A stretch of 64,000 nucleotides of DNA, from assembly GCA_963748545.1 (NCBI GenBank), contig CAVVJO010000026.1, positions 39,199 through 103,198 of the forward strand, in the 5' to 3' direction. This DNA comes from Roseiarcus sp963748545 (GTDB taxonomy: Bacteria; Pseudomonadota; Alphaproteobacteria; Rhizobiales; Beijerinckiaceae). Positions within the stretch are counted from its first letter, which is position 1. The number at the start of each line of letters is the position of its first letter. Of the stretch, positions 8,984 to 18,913 are shown one piece after another. The position numbers and the translations under genes are program-made. The notes beneath the pieces were generated by a model, which was not told the DNA's origin, made no database searches, and worked only from the letters and a program-made list of their open reading frames with translations.

Positions 8984-11050
8984 ATGACCGCTCCCCATCC
9001 GGACGCCAACGCCAATCCCCTGCTGGAAGCCTGGACCGGCCCGTTCGAGGCGCCGCCGTTCGATCGCATCGCCCCGCGCCACTTTGGTCCCGGCTTCGAG
9101 ACGGCGCTGAAGGAAGCGCGCGCGGAGATCGACGCCATCGCCGCCGACCCTGCGCCTCCGACCTTCGCCAACACGATCGAGGCGCTGGAGCGCAGCGGGC
9201 GCTCGCTCGACCGGGTCGCCAGGGTCTTCTTCAACCTCGCGGGAACCGTGTCGAACGACGAACTGGAGGCGATCGAACGCGCCATCGCCCCGGTCCTGTC
9301 CCGCCATCGCAGCGACACGTATCTCAACGAGGGCCTGTTTCGTCGGATCGACGCGCTCAAGTCTCGCGAGACCTCGCTTGATCTCACGGCCGAACAAGCG
9401 CGCGCGCTGGCGCGCTATCATCTGGATTTCGTTCGCGCTGGCGCTGGCCTTGCTCCCGAGGCCAAGGCGCGGCTCGCGGCGATCGGCGAAAGGCTTGCGA
9501 CGCTGTCCGCCGCGTTCGGTCAGAACGTGCTCGCCGACGAAAAGGCCTGGACGCTCTGGCTCGACAAGGGCGATCTCGAAGGCCTGCCGGACTTTTTCGT
9601 CGCGAGCGCCGCGAGACTTGCCGCCGAGCGCGGAGAGCCCGGACGCTACGCCGTGACGCTGGCGCGTTCCAGCATCGAGCCGTTCCTGCAATTCTCCGCG
9701 CGTCGAGACCTGCGCGAGACCGCCTTCCGCGCATGGGCGGCCCGCGGCGAGAACGGCGGCGCGACCGATAATCGCGCTATCGCCGCGGAGACGGTCCGCT
9801 TGCGGGCGGAGCGGGCAAAGCTCCTCGGCTTCGAGAGCCACGCTCATTACCGCCTCGCCGACACGATGGCCAAGACGCCCCGCGCCGCGCTCGACCTTCT
9901 GGAATCGGTCTGGGCCCCCGGCGTCGCCGCCGGGCGCAAGGAGGCCGAGGCGCTGCAGGAGATCGCCGCCGAGGAGGGCGGCAATTTCCAGGTCGCGCCG
10001 TGGGACTGGCGCCGTCTCGCCGAGAAGCGCCGCAAGGCCGAGTTCGATTTCGACGAAAGCGCGGTCAAGCCCTATCTCCAGCTCGACCGCATGATCGACG
10101 CCGCTTTTTATGCGGCGGGCCGGCTGTTCGGCTTGACCTTCGCCGAGCGCAACGACCTCAAGCTCTATCATCCGGACGCGCGCGCCTGGACGGTCAGCCG
10201 CGACGGCGAGCCGATCGCGCTGTTCGTCGGAGACTATTTCGCCCGGCCCTCGAAACGCAGCGGCGCCTGGATGAGCAATTTCCGGGGACAGGAAAAGCTC
10301 GATGGTCCGCAACTGCCGATCGTGGTCAACGTGATGAACTTCGCCAAGGGCGGCGACGGCGAGCCGAGTCTTCTCAGCTTTGACGACGCGCGCACGCTCT
10401 TCCATGAATTCGGCCACGCGTTGCACGGGATGCTGTCGGACGTGACCTATCCGGTCCTGTCCGGGACCCACGTCGCCGGCGATTTCGTCGAATTTCCCTC
10501 CCAGCTCTATGAGCACTGGCTCGAGCAGCCGGAGGTGCTTCGCCGCTTCGCCGTCCATTACAAGACGGGCGAACCGATTCCCGAGGCGCTGCTCGACAAG
10601 CTGATCCGCGCCCGGCGCTTCAATCAGGGCTTCGCGACGGTCGAATACACCGCCTCGGCTTTGGTCGACATGCGGCTGCATCTCGACGCGGCGCCCGACG
10701 ACGTCGACGTCGTCGCCTTCGAGCGGGAGGAGCTCGCGCGGATCGGCATGCCCGAGGCGATCGCAATGCGGCACCGCACCCCGCATTTCCAGCACATCTT
10801 CTCCGGCGGCTATTCCGCCGCCTATTACAGTTACCTGTGGTCGGAGATTCTCGACGCCGACGGTTTCGAGGCGTTCGAGGAGGCGGGCGACATCTTCGAT
10901 CCCGAGGTCGCCAGGCGCCTGCACGATTACGTCTACGCCGCCGGGGGAAGCCGCGACTACGAGGAGGCCTATCGCGCCTTTCGCGGCCGCGCGCCCTCGC
11001 CGGCGGCCCTGTTCCGCAAGCGCGGACTCGAGTCGCACCTAAGTCCTTGA
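8984..11050 (+). CDS. M3-family metallopeptidase (peptidyl-dipeptidase/oligopeptidase A type)
   Basis: A 688-residue zinc metallopeptidase of family M3 that would degrade short peptides in the cytoplasm. The zinc motif HEFGHALHG lies near residue 474, with the downstream glutamate region GDFVEFPSQLYEHW. The C-terminal segment HRTPHFQHIFSGGYSAAYYSY is typical of Dcp/OpdA. An alternative in-frame ATG at 8960 would add eight residues. I prefer 8984 because AAAGG sits close upstream and MTAPHPDANPLLE-like starts are common in the family. The size and the motif order fit Dcp. It is a single-gene unit. Confidence 0.9.
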   Translation: MTAPHPDANANPLLEAWTGPFEAPPFDRIAPRHFGPGFETALKEARAEIDAIAADPAPPTFANTIEALERSGRSLDRVARVFFNLAGTVSNDELEAIERAIAPVLSRHRSDTYLNEGLFRRIDALKSRETSLDLTAEQARALARYHLDFVRAGAGLAPEAKARLAAIGERLATLSAAFGQNVLADEKAWTLWLDKGDLEGLPDFFVASAARLAAERGEPGRYAVTLARSSIEPFLQFSARRDLRETAFRAWAARGENGGATDNRAIAAETVRLRAERAKLLGFESHAHYRLADTMAKTPRAALDLLESVWAPGVAAGRKEAEALQEIAAEEGGNFQVAPWDWRRLAEKRRKAEFDFDESAVKPYLQLDRMIDAAFYAAGRLFGLTFAERNDLKLYHPDARAWTVSRDGEPIALFVGDYFARPSKRSGAWMSNFRGQEKLDGPQLPIVVNVMNFAKGGDGEPSLLSFDDARTLFHEFGHALHGMLSDVTYPVLSGTHVAGDFVEFPSQLYEHWLEQPEVLRRFAVHYKTGEPIPEALLDKLIRARRFNQGFATVEYTASALVDMRLHLDAAPDDVDVVAFEREELARIGMPEAIAMRHRTPHFQHIFSGGYSAAYYSYLWSEILDADGFEAFEEAGDIFDPEVARRLHDYVYAAGGSRDYEEAYRAFRGRAPSPAALFRKRGLESHLSP

Positions 11051-11141
11051 AAACAAACGATACCTCGCCGCAGAACCGACCTCTTTGCTCGTTAAGCCGT
11101 TGAAAAGACTGGCGTCCGGCCGGGAATCCGCGCTCGTCGCT

Positions 11142-12467
11142 CTAGCCGGCCCGGGCGCGCGCCCGTTCGTATTGCGCCTTGACCTTCGCGGTCGGCCGGA
11201 GGGCGGCGCGTTCGGCCAGAAGGGCTCGAGCGAGCCGCCACTGCCCCGACCGTTCCGCCGCGGCGATCAGGGTGAGGGTGACGATGTCGCGCTGGGCGTG
11301 GCTGCCGCCGATCCGGTGCGCCTCGTAACGCACCGGCAGGATCGCCTCGATCGCCTCGGCGTCGCGGCTTTCACCGTAACGGAGCATCCCCTCGACCAGC
11401 GGCAGCCCGACTTCGGCCGTCACTGCCCGGTTGTGGCCGCGTCCGTCGCGAACGTAGGCGTCGAGCGAGCGCCTGAGCCGCGCCGCGTCGTCCGGGTCTG
11501 GCGAGCGCGCGGCGGAGAGCGCCGCGTGCAGATCGTTGAAGGCGAGCACATGGTCGTTAGCATGCGCGCCCCATGCGCGCGCCACCGGACCCCACCGGTC
11601 GCCGACGTCGACGCCCGCGAGTTCGAGCCGCCAGAGAAGCGCGGCGGCGTCGCAGCGATCGAGGGACATGTCGTCGGCGAGCTTGGGGGCGGCGAAGCGG
11701 TCGTAGTCGGCCAGGACCTCGGCCGTCCGACCCTGCTCGATCAGGAAGAGGGCGAGATGCCAGCCGTTGTGACCGGCCATGAAATGCGCCGAACGCCAGG
11801 CCTCGTGGGTCGACTTGAGGAACCCTACGCCCTCCTCGGTCCGGCACGCCGTCTCGAGCACGTGCGCCAGCGCGTGCGTCGCCCATGCGTCCCTGGGATT
11901 GATCGCTAGCGCCTCCCGCGCCGCCTCCTCGGCGGGGCCGAGTTCGCCCGCCTCTTCGAGCCCGAACGCGTAGGCGCCGAGCACGAAGCTCGTCAGCGGA
12001 TGGCCGCGTTCCCAAGCCGGAAGCACCCGTGCAATCGAGTCCCGGATCGCCAGCGACCGACCGAGGAAGAAGTACGCATCCTGGGCGAAGCGCACCGCGA
12101 GCGCGTCGGTCGGCCACTCCACGAGGATCGCCTCCCAGGCGAGCGTCGCGTCGTCCGACCGGCCGTCGGCCCACGCCTTGACGGCGCCGAGATGCAGCTT
12201 CTCCCGGGCCGATGCGAGCGGAAGCGCCCGCTCGGCCGCCGCGATCGCGTTGCGGACTTCCGGGTGGTCGCCGCGGAAGCCGCCGATCAGGAACAGGCCG
12301 GCGATCGCCGTTGCCCCAAGCCCGAACGTGGGATCTGCGGCGAGCGCCTGCTTCAGGACGCCGACCGGGTCGCCGGTCAGGCCCCAGTAGTCCGCGACGG
12401 CGCGGTCGTACGATCGGGCGGATTCCCCGGAGCCGGCGAGCGGCAGCCCCATCTGGTCACTGGCCAT
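11142..12467 (-). CDS. TPR-repeat protein of the TTC38/StaR-like type
   Basis: The 441-residue protein is all-helical and built of tetratricopeptide-like repeats, for example AEEAAREALAINPRDAWATHALAHVLE near residues 180-206. The N-terminus (GLPLAGSGESARSYDRAV) and the conserved segment HFMAGHNGWHLALF match the TTC38/StaR-like group known from bacteria to animals. No catalytic residues or signal peptide are evident. It is probably a cytoplasmic protein-binding scaffold of unknown partner. The ATG at 12467 has a good upstream GGAGGACGG. It is divergent from the SDR gene at 12546 across 78 bp. Confidence 0.75.
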   Translation of the reverse strand: MASDQMGLPLAGSGESARSYDRAVADYWGLTGDPVGVLKQALAADPTFGLGATAIAGLFLIGGFRGDHPEVRNAIAAAERALPLASAREKLHLGAVKAWADGRSDDATLAWEAILVEWPTDALAVRFAQDAYFFLGRSLAIRDSIARVLPAWERGHPLTSFVLGAYAFGLEEAGELGPAEEAAREALAINPRDAWATHALAHVLETACRTEEGVGFLKSTHEAWRSAHFMAGHNGWHLALFLIEQGRTAEVLADYDRFAAPKLADDMSLDRCDAAALLWRLELAGVDVGDRWGPVARAWGAHANDHVLAFNDLHAALSAARSPDPDDAARLRRSLDAYVRDGRGHNRAVTAEVGLPLVEGMLRYGESRDAEAIEAILPVRYEAHRIGGSHAQRDIVTLTLIAAAERSGQWRLARALLAERAALRPTAKVKAQYERARARAG

Positions 12468-12545
12468 TGACTGCCGTCCTCCGGATCACGACGTTCCGGG
12501 CGGAGCCTAACCCAAGTCGAAGGCCCACGAAAAGGAAGCCGCCGC

Positions 12546-13388
12546 ATGCAAGGCAAGACAGTGGTCGCGACGGGAGCGACGTCCGGCGTCGGCGAACAAG
12601 CCGCGCTCGCTCTGGCTCGGATGGGCGCTCGGATCGTGTTGGTGGCGCGTGACGAAAAGCGCGCTGCGGCGACGCTCCACCAGCTCGAAAGCGTCGCGCC
12701 GAGGCTCGGGCACGGCGTCCATCTCGCCGATCTCTCCAGCATGGCGGAGACCCGTCGCGTCGGCCTCCTGATCGCCCGGAGCGAACCGCGCGTCGACGTT
12801 CTCGTCAACAACGCCGGCGCCATGTTCGCGGACCGCCGAGTGACCGCGGAAGGGCTCGAGCTGACCTTCGCCCTCAACCATATGGCCTATTTCCTCCTGA
12901 CCGGAGCGCTCAGGGAGCGGCTTGCCGCCTCCGCGCCCGCGCGCGTCGTCTCGACTTCGTCGATGGCGCATCAAGGGATGAGTCTCGACTTCTCGGACCT
13001 GCAGAGCGCCAGGGGCTACAACGGCTGGCGCGCGTATGGCCGGTCGAAGCTCGCCAACATCCTCTTCACCCGCGAGGCGGCGCGACGTCTCGCATCCGCC
13101 GGCGTCACCGCCAATTGCTTCCATCCGGGCTTCGTCGCCAGCCGGTTCGGCTCCGAGTCCGGCGGCTGGACGAGCCGCCTGATGCCGCTCGCGCGCGTAT
13201 TGGCGATCACGCCGGAGCAGGGCGCGGACACGCTGATCTATCTCGCCTCCTCGCCCGAGGTCGCGACCGCGACCGGCGCCTATTTCGTCAAGCGCAAAGC
13301 GGTCGAGCCTTCCGCCGCAGCGCGGGACGACGAGGCCGCGCGGAAACTATGGGCCGCGAGCGAGGCGCTCGCCGGGCCGTGGTCGTGA
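12546..13388 (+). CDS. SDR-family NAD(P)-dependent oxidoreductase
   Basis: A 280-residue classical short-chain dehydrogenase with the cofactor motif GATSGVGEQAA near residue 9. The NNAG structural motif is LVNNAGAM near 88. The active site is Ser (STSSMAHQG, about 139) with YGRSK (about 164). The layout resembles the retinol dehydrogenase/WWOX-like group, which reduces or oxidises hydrophobic alcohols and ketones. The substrate is not predictable here. The start follows AAGGAAG. The small MmcQ/YjbR gene converges on it from the other strand 28 bp downstream. Confidence 0.87.
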   Translation: MQGKTVVATGATSGVGEQAALALARMGARIVLVARDEKRAAATLHQLESVAPRLGHGVHLADLSSMAETRRVGLLIARSEPRVDVLVNNAGAMFADRRVTAEGLELTFALNHMAYFLLTGALRERLAASAPARVVSTSSMAHQGMSLDFSDLQSARGYNGWRAYGRSKLANILFTREAARRLASAGVTANCFHPGFVASRFGSESGGWTSRLMPLARVLAITPEQGADTLIYLASSPEVATATGAYFVKRKAVEPSAAARDDEAARKLWAASEALAGPWS

Positions 13389-13416
13389 TGGCGCGTTTCA
13401 TGCACAACGCGCGCGA

Positions 13417-13755
13417 TCAGGCATTCCGGCCGCTGCCGCGTCGGGCCGGGGCTGCGCCGCGCCGCCATGCCATTTCCAGAGCTGCGTGAAGGTCGCGCTT
13501 GCTCAGCTCTGTCAGCGCTACGCGCGTCCAACCCCGCCGCCCCCAGGCGTTAGCGAGCGGCTGGAAGGCGTCGGGCGCCACAGCGCATTTCAGGGCCTGC
13601 TCGTCAGGCGCGAACTTTATGTTGGCGCTCTTTTCGTCAGGCGCGAGGGTGGCGAAAGTCACGCGAGCCTTGAAGGCGCGGCGATCGAAATGGGCATGTT
13701 CGATCACGCCGTCGAAGGACAGCGCGATGCGGCGAAAGTCGGCGGCGTCGGCCAT
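13417..13755 (-). CDS. MmcQ/YjbR family DNA-binding-like protein
   Basis: A 112-residue protein of the MmcQ/YjbR (CyaY-like fold) family. The N-terminal signature DFRRIALSFDGVIEHAHFDRRAF is followed by RVTFATLAPDEKSANIKF and WTRVALTELSKRDLHAALEMAW. The length is normal. Members are described as double-wing DNA-binding-like proteins, but a clear cellular role is not established. It lies between an SDR gene and a flavoprotein gene and has no evident operon partner. Confidence 0.85.
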   Translation of the reverse strand: MADAADFRRIALSFDGVIEHAHFDRRAFKARVTFATLAPDEKSANIKFAPDEQALKCAVAPDAFQPLANAWGRRGWTRVALTELSKRDLHAALEMAWRRGAAPARRGSGRNA

Positions 13756-13830
13756 CGGGTTTCCCGGCTATGGTCGCGACAGCGGGTCCGCATGCTATGA
13801 GCCGTTCTCGGCGTTGCAAAGGCGGAGGAC

Positions 13831-15081
13831 ATGGCGGCAGAGAAGGACGCGACGAGTCCCGTGGTCGTGATCGGGGCGGGCCCGGCCGGCCTCGCGGCGG
13901 CCGAGGCGATCGCCAGGGCGGGCCTGCGGGTTGTCGTCCATGACGCGAGCCCGAGCCCTGCGCGCAAGTTCCTGCTTGCCGGACGGGGCGGCCTCAACCT
14001 CACCCATTCAGAACCGCTCGCGACCTTTCTCACCCGTTACGGCGCCGCCGCGCCGCGCCTGCGCCCGGCGATCGAGGCCTTCCAGCCGGAGGCGCTGCGG
14101 GCCTGGGCGGCGGACCTCGGAGAGGAGACCTTCATCGGCAGCAGCGGGCGGGTGTTCCCGAAAAGCTTCAAGGCGACGCCGCTGCTGCGGGCGTGGCTCC
14201 GAAGGCTCGACGGTCTCGGCGTCACGTTCCGGTCCCGCTCGCGCTTCGTCGGCTTCGGCGAAGCTGGGACGTTGCGCTTTGCTTCGCCGCTCGGCGACGA
14301 AACGGTTGAGGCGGCCGCCGCGGTCTTCGCCCTCGGCGGCGCCTCGTGGCCGCGGCTCGGCGCGGACGGCGGATGGGTCGAACCGTTCCGCCGTGCTGGC
14401 GTCGAGGTTACGACCCTGAAGCCCGCCAATTGCGGTTTCCTCGTCGCATGGTCGGCCGTGGTTCGAGATCGTTACGCAGGGTCGCCGCTGAAGACCGTGA
14501 CGCTAACCCACAGCGATCGTCGCGTGCGCGGCGAGGCGCTGGTCACCGAGACCGGCCTTGAAGGCGGCGCCGTCTATGCCCTATCCGCCCCCTTGCGCGA
14601 CGCAATTGCGGCAAACGGCGAAGCGACGCTCGTTATCGACTTCAAGCCGGATGCGGATGAGGGCGCGCTCGCCGCGCGGCTCGCCCCCAAGAACGGCCAG
14701 TCGGTCTCGACGCTGCTGCGCAAAGTCGGCCTACCGCCCATCGCGGCCGCGCTCATGCGCGAGGCCGGACCTTTGCCCAAGGGCGCGGAGGGCTTGGCGC
14801 GCCGTGCGAAACATTGCGAACTCCGGCTGACGGGCGCGTCGCCCATCGCCCGCGCGATTTCGTGCGCCGGCGGCGTCGCCTGGAGCGAACTGGATGACGA
14901 CTTCATGCTGATCAAGCGCCCTGGCCTGTTCGTCGCTGGCGAGATGATCGACTGGGAGGCGCCGACCGGCGGCTATCTGCTCCAGGCTTGCTTGTCGACC
15001 GGCGCCGCGGCGGGGCGCGCCGCCGCCCGGTTTGCCGTCAAGGCGGCTGCGAGTTTGCGCGAATGTCCCGCCCGTGCGTAG
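13831..15081 (+). CDS. TIGR03862-type flavoprotein (BaiN/HI0933-like oxidoreductase)
   Basis: A 416-residue FAD protein of the HI0933/BaiN superfamily. The dinucleotide motif GAGPAGLAAAEAIARAG begins at about residue 11. It is followed by the family signature KFLLAGRGGLNLTHSE near 47 and the C-terminal FAD contact GLFVAGEMIDWEAPTGGYLL near 367. Homologues are annotated as NAD(P)/FAD-dependent oxidoreductases, mostly of unknown substrate. The ATG has GGCGGAGGAC upstream. The MFS gene follows 63 bp later on the same strand, so the two may be co-transcribed. Confidence 0.87.
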   Translation: MAAEKDATSPVVVIGAGPAGLAAAEAIARAGLRVVVHDASPSPARKFLLAGRGGLNLTHSEPLATFLTRYGAAAPRLRPAIEAFQPEALRAWAADLGEETFIGSSGRVFPKSFKATPLLRAWLRRLDGLGVTFRSRSRFVGFGEAGTLRFASPLGDETVEAAAAVFALGGASWPRLGADGGWVEPFRRAGVEVTTLKPANCGFLVAWSAVVRDRYAGSPLKTVTLTHSDRRVRGEALVTETGLEGGAVYALSAPLRDAIAANGEATLVIDFKPDADEGALAARLAPKNGQSVSTLLRKVGLPPIAAALMREAGPLPKGAEGLARRAKHCELRLTGASPIARAISCAGGVAWSELDDDFMLIKRPGLFVAGEMIDWEAPTGGYLLQACLSTGAAAGRAAARFAVKAAASLRECPARA

Positions 15082-15144
15082 CATGGCGCAGGCGGGGGCG
15101 CCTGATTGACGCCGCGCGGGAAAGCGCGGGCACGGGAGGACGAG

Positions 15145-16435
15145 ATGGACGGCGCCCGTTTGGACAAGATCAAGACCGTCTTGCGCGTGACGAGCGGCAA
15201 CTTCCTTGAGATGTACGACTTCTTCCTGTTCGGGATCTACGCCCGGCAGATCGGGCACGCGTTCTTCCCGAGCGACAATCCCTACGCCTCGCTCATGGCG
15301 ACGTTCCTGAGTTTTGCGGCAGGCTTTGCAATGCGTCCGATCGGCGCGCTCGTGCTCGGGCCGTATATCGACCGGATCGGACGACGGAAGGGTCTGATCG
15401 TCACCCTGTCGATCATGGCTTGCGGGACAATCCTGATTGCGTTCGTGCCGCCCTACGCGACGATCGGCGTGCTCGCTCCTCTGCTGGTGGTGGTGGGACG
15501 CCTGCTTCAGGGCTTCTCGGCCGGCGTCGAACTCGGCGGCGTATCGGTCTATCTGTCCGAAATGGCGACGCCGGGTCGCAAGGGCTTCTATGTGAGCTGG
15601 CAATCAGCAAGCCAGCAGGTCGCCATCGTGGTCGCGGCGCTGCTCGGCTTTGCGATCGCCAATCTGATGGCGCCGGCGACTGCAGACTCCTGGGGCTGGC
15701 GCATCCCCTTTTTCATTGGTTGTGCAATCGTGCCGTTCCTCTACTGGATCCGGCGCTCGCTCGAGGAGACGGCCGAATTCGCGGCGCGCAAGGTCCACCC
15801 GACGGTCGCGCAGATGTACGAGACGCTCGCCGCCAATTGGGCGGTGGTTCTCGGCGGCGTGGCGATGGTCATCATGACGACGGTGTCGTTCTACCTGATC
15901 ACCGTTTACACGCCGACTTTCGGCCGCACCGTGCTGAAACTCAGCGAATCGGACGCGCTGCTGGTCACGATGCTGATCGCCGTCTCGAATTTCATATGGC
16001 TGCCGATTTCCGGGGCGCTTTCGGACCGAGTTCGGGCGGAAGCCCATTCTCGTCGCCTTCACCGTGCTCGCGCTTCTGACCGCCTACCCCGTCCTCGCAT
16101 GGCTGGTCGCGGCTCCCAGCTTCGGGCGAATGCTGGAGGTCGAGTTGTGGCTCTCGTTCCTCTACGCGGGCTACAATGGCGCCATGGTCGTCGCGCTGAC
16201 GGAGATCGTGCCGGCCACCGTGCGAACCGCGGGCTTCTCCCTCGCCTACAGCCTCGCCACAACGCTCGGAGGCTCGTCGCTCGCGATTTCGACGTTCCTG
16301 ATTGAGCGGACGGGCGACAAGGCGGCGCCCGGCTATTGGTTAAGTTTCGCAGCCCTCTGCGGACTGGTCTCCACGCTGGCGCTCTATCGCAAGGGGGCTC
16401 GTCAGCCGGCGGTTCCGGCGAGCGCGACGGCCTGA
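15145..16435 (+). CDS. MFS transporter of the metabolite:H+ symporter (CitA-like) type, frame broken by one base
   Basis: A 12-helix carrier, 429 residues once corrected. It begins MDGARLDKIKTVLRVTSGNF at ATG 15145 after GGGAGGA, the typical start of the MHS/citrate-tricarballylate symporters. The loop motif DRIGRRKG (about residue 77) and the GRLLQGFSAGVELGG signature (about 120) are clear. An extra base at 16030 breaks the second MFS loop motif (SDRFGRKP): the text reads SDR in one frame, then FGRKPILVAFTVLALL in the next. The second half continues to 16435 and overlaps the convergent dehydrogenase gene by 34 bases. Likely substrate: a di- or tricarboxylate. Confidence 0.8.
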
Positions 16436-17679
16436 TCGACGATGACGCGAAAGGCCTCCGAGGCCGGGGTATCGAGGATCTTCCCCTCGACATCGGCGAG
16501 GAACGTGTAGAGCCCGTCGCGGCTTTCGCCGGCGAGCAGCCGATCGCACAGCTGCTCGGCATAGGTGAAGAGCTCGCCCTCGTTACAGTCGGCCGGCAGG
16601 TCCCACTCGCTCTTCATGACGTCGACGACGGCTCCGACCAGAGCCGCCTTATCGCTCGCCGTTCTATGTCTGCCGGAAGGGCCCGGAGCGCGGGCGTGGG
16701 CCGCGTTCGCCCCCCAGGCGCCCAGCCAAGGCGTCTCCGGAACCGGGGTCAGCGGCGACTTGCCTTCGGACCACGCGACGAGATTGTCGACCACGCACTG
16801 GGCCATAGCGCGTCGCGTCGCGTCCGAGGCCGAGCCCACATGCGGCAGCAGCACCGCATTGTCGAGAGCGAGGAGCTCCGCCGGGACGTTGGGCTCGTGC
16901 TCGAACACATCGAGGCCGGCCGCCAAGATTGCGCCGGTCCGCAGCGCCTCGATCAGGGCCTGCTCGTCGACGAGCGAGCCGCGGGCGATGTTGACGAGAA
17001 CGCCTTGCGATCCGAGCGCGCGCAGAACCTCGGCGTTCACGATGTGCCGCGTCTCCGGCCCTCCGGGCGCCGCGACCATTAGGATGTCGCAGGCCGCGGC
17101 CATCTCGGTCAGCGACGAATAGTATCGATAGGGAACATCCGGCTGGCCGTGGCGGCCGTGATAGACGACCGCGAGCCCAAACGTTGCGGCCCGCCGAGCG
17201 ATCGTCTTGCCGATTCGCCCTAGTCCGAGAATCCCAAGCGTCCGCCCGCGTAGCGACGCGGTCAGCGGGTACGCCGACGTCGGCCATTGCCCGGAGCGCA
17301 GGTAGCGCTCCGCCTGTGGAAGCTCTCGCACCGCCATGATCATCAGCGCCATGGCGACGTCGGCGACCTCGTCGTCGAGCACCCCGGGCGTATGGGTGAC
17401 GATGATCCCGTGCTCGCCCGCCCACTGGGCGTCGATGTGGTCGTAACCGACGCCGAAGCTCGCCACGATTTCAAGATTGGGCAGACGGCGCATGAACGCC
17501 GCGTCCATCCGACCATGGCCGCCGGCCGAGCCGATTGCGCGGATCAGGGGTCCATGCCGGGCGAACCACGCCTCCGGGTCGGGCTCAAGCCACAGCCGAT
17601 GCAGGCGGAATCGTTCGGCGATCATGTCGTCGACCAACCCCATGCCGGTCGCGGGCATAAGGACGTCCAGAGGCTTCAT
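16402..17679 (-). CDS. 2-hydroxyacid dehydrogenase with an unusual C-terminal extension
   Basis: Residues 1 to about 317 form a D-isomer specific 2-hydroxyacid dehydrogenase (glyoxylate/hydroxypyruvate reductase-like). It has the NAD motif GILGLGRIGKTIARRA, the substrate arginine in VNIARGSLVDE, the glutamate in DVFEHEPNVP and the histidine in LLPHVGSAS. ATG 17679 is preceded by AAAGGG. The family normally stops near VPETP, but here the frame continues for about 108 residues. These comprise a low-complexity linker, then a helical segment (EGELFTYAEQLCDRLLAGES). That tail might be a separate 71-residue gene starting at an internal ATG near 16615. The tail overlaps the convergent MFS gene. Confidence 0.8.
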   Translation of the reverse strand: MKPLDVLMPATGMGLVDDMIAERFRLHRLWLEPDPEAWFARHGPLIRAIGSAGGHGRMDAAFMRRLPNLEIVASFGVGYDHIDAQWAGEHGIIVTHTPGVLDDEVADVAMALMIMAVRELPQAERYLRSGQWPTSAYPLTASLRGRTLGILGLGRIGKTIARRAATFGLAVVYHGRHGQPDVPYRYYSSLTEMAAACDILMVAAPGGPETRHIVNAEVLRALGSQGVLVNIARGSLVDEQALIEALRTGAILAAGLDVFEHEPNVPAELLALDNAVLLPHVGSASDATRRAMAQCVVDNLVAWSEGKSPLTPVPETPWLGAWGANAAHARAPGPSGRHRTASDKAALVGAVVDVMKSEWDLPADCNEGELFTYAEQLCDRLLAGESRDGLYTFLADVEGKILDTPASEAFRVIVDQAVALAGTAG

Positions 17680-17734
17680 CCGATCGCCCTTTCCGCTTCC
17701 CCGCCTTCGCCGGACGTGGCACATGCATGCGGCC

Positions 17735-18913
17735 ATGGCCAGCCCCGACGGCATGTCTCCCACGCAACGGCGCCCCATGGTGCGTCGGCTAATGCTGCGG
17801 GATTACCGCTCCTATGCGGCCCTCGATCTGACGATCGGCGGCCGTCTCGTGGTCCTATGCGGCGAGAATGGCGCCGGCAAGACGAATCTCCTCGAGGCCC
17901 TCTCTCTGCTCGCCCCCGGTCGCGGCCTGCGCCGGGCTGAACTCGCGGAGTGCGCGCGGCGCGAGGGCGGCGGAGGTTTCGCGTTGTCGGTCGAACTGGA
18001 GCAGAGCGGCGAGACGCATCAGCTCGGCTCGGGCTGGAGCCCCGCGGAAGCCGGCGCCGCCGCCGAGCGGCGGAGCCGAATCGATCGCGCGCCGGTCTCC
18101 TCGTCGCGGGCGTTCAGCGACCACGTCCGGGTCGTGTGGCTGACGCCCGCCATGGACTCGCTGTTCGCCGGCCCGGCGGGGGAGCGGCGGCGCTTCCTCG
18201 ACCGGTTCGTTCTTGCGATCGATCCGGGCCATGGCGCCCGCGTCAATGCGTTTGAGCGGGCCCTGCGCGGACGCAATCGGCTCATCGAAGAGGACCGACG
18301 CAACGGCGCCTGGCTGGACGCCGTCGAACGGGAGGCGGCCGAGCTCGGGGTCGCGATTGCCGCGGCGCGGCTCGAATGCGTGAGCCGCCTCGAGGCGCTG
18401 ATCGCCGCCGAGCGGGACAATTCGTCTCCCTTTCCCTGGGCGCAACTGGCGCTCGAAGGCGAGGTTGAGGCGCTGGTCGCGAGCGGCCCGGCGCTCGACG
18501 CCGAAGACCGCTACCGCTCCCTGCTGCGGGACAATCGCGGCCGTGACGCCGCGGCCGGCCGGACGTTGATCGGTCCTCACCTCGGGGACCTCGCCGTTCG
18601 ACACGGACCCAAGGACGCGCCGGCCGCCAGCGCCTCGACGGGGGAGCAGAAGGCGCTGCTGGTGGGCCTCGCGCTCGCCCACGCTCGCCTCGTCGCCGAC
18701 ATGTCGGGGATTGTCCCGATCGCTCTCCTCGACGAGATCGCGGCGCACTTCGACCCGCGTCGCCGCGCGGCCCTGTTCGACGCGCTCGAACGTCTCGGCG
18801 GGCAAGTTTTCCTGACCGGCGCCGATCCGGCGGCTTTCGCCGATCTCGCCGGCCGCGCCGAAATGTTCGACGTTTCGGCCAATTCCGGCGTGCGAGCGAA
18901 GGCTCAGGCGTGA
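17735..18913 (+). CDS. recF: DNA replication and repair protein RecF
   Basis: A 392-residue SMC-like ATPase that loads RecA at single-strand gaps with RecO and RecR. The Walker A motif GENGAGKTN is near residue 40. The signature STGEQKALLVGLALAHARL is near 303 and the Walker B motif ALLDEIAAHFD near 330. The start is set at ATG 17735 (MASPDGMSP); ATG 17723 and the internal ATG 17777 (MVRRL) are alternatives. RecF is often beside dnaN or gyrB, which are not seen here. Its end overlaps the convergent AlgH-like gene by 10 bases. Confidence 0.92.
   Translation: MASPDGMSPTQRRPMVRRLMLRDYRSYAALDLTIGGRLVVLCGENGAGKTNLLEALSLLAPGRGLRRAELAECARREGGGGFALSVELEQSGETHQLGSGWSPAEAGAAAERRSRIDRAPVSSSRAFSDHVRVVWLTPAMDSLFAGPAGERRRFLDRFVLAIDPGHGARVNAFERALRGRNRLIEEDRRNGAWLDAVEREAAELGVAIAAARLECVSRLEALIAAERDNSSPFPWAQLALEGEVEALVASGPALDAEDRYRSLLRDNRGRDAAAGRTLIGPHLGDLAVRHGPKDAPAASASTGEQKALLVGLALAHARLVADMSGIVPIALLDEIAAHFDPRRRAALFDALERLGGQVFLTGADPAAFADLAGRAEMFDVSANSGVRAKAQA

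Noticed and set aside
8876..11038. 720-codon open frame on the minus strand
   Set aside because: Complete antisense shadow of the M3 peptidase gene, whose zinc motif and conserved blocks lie on the other strand.
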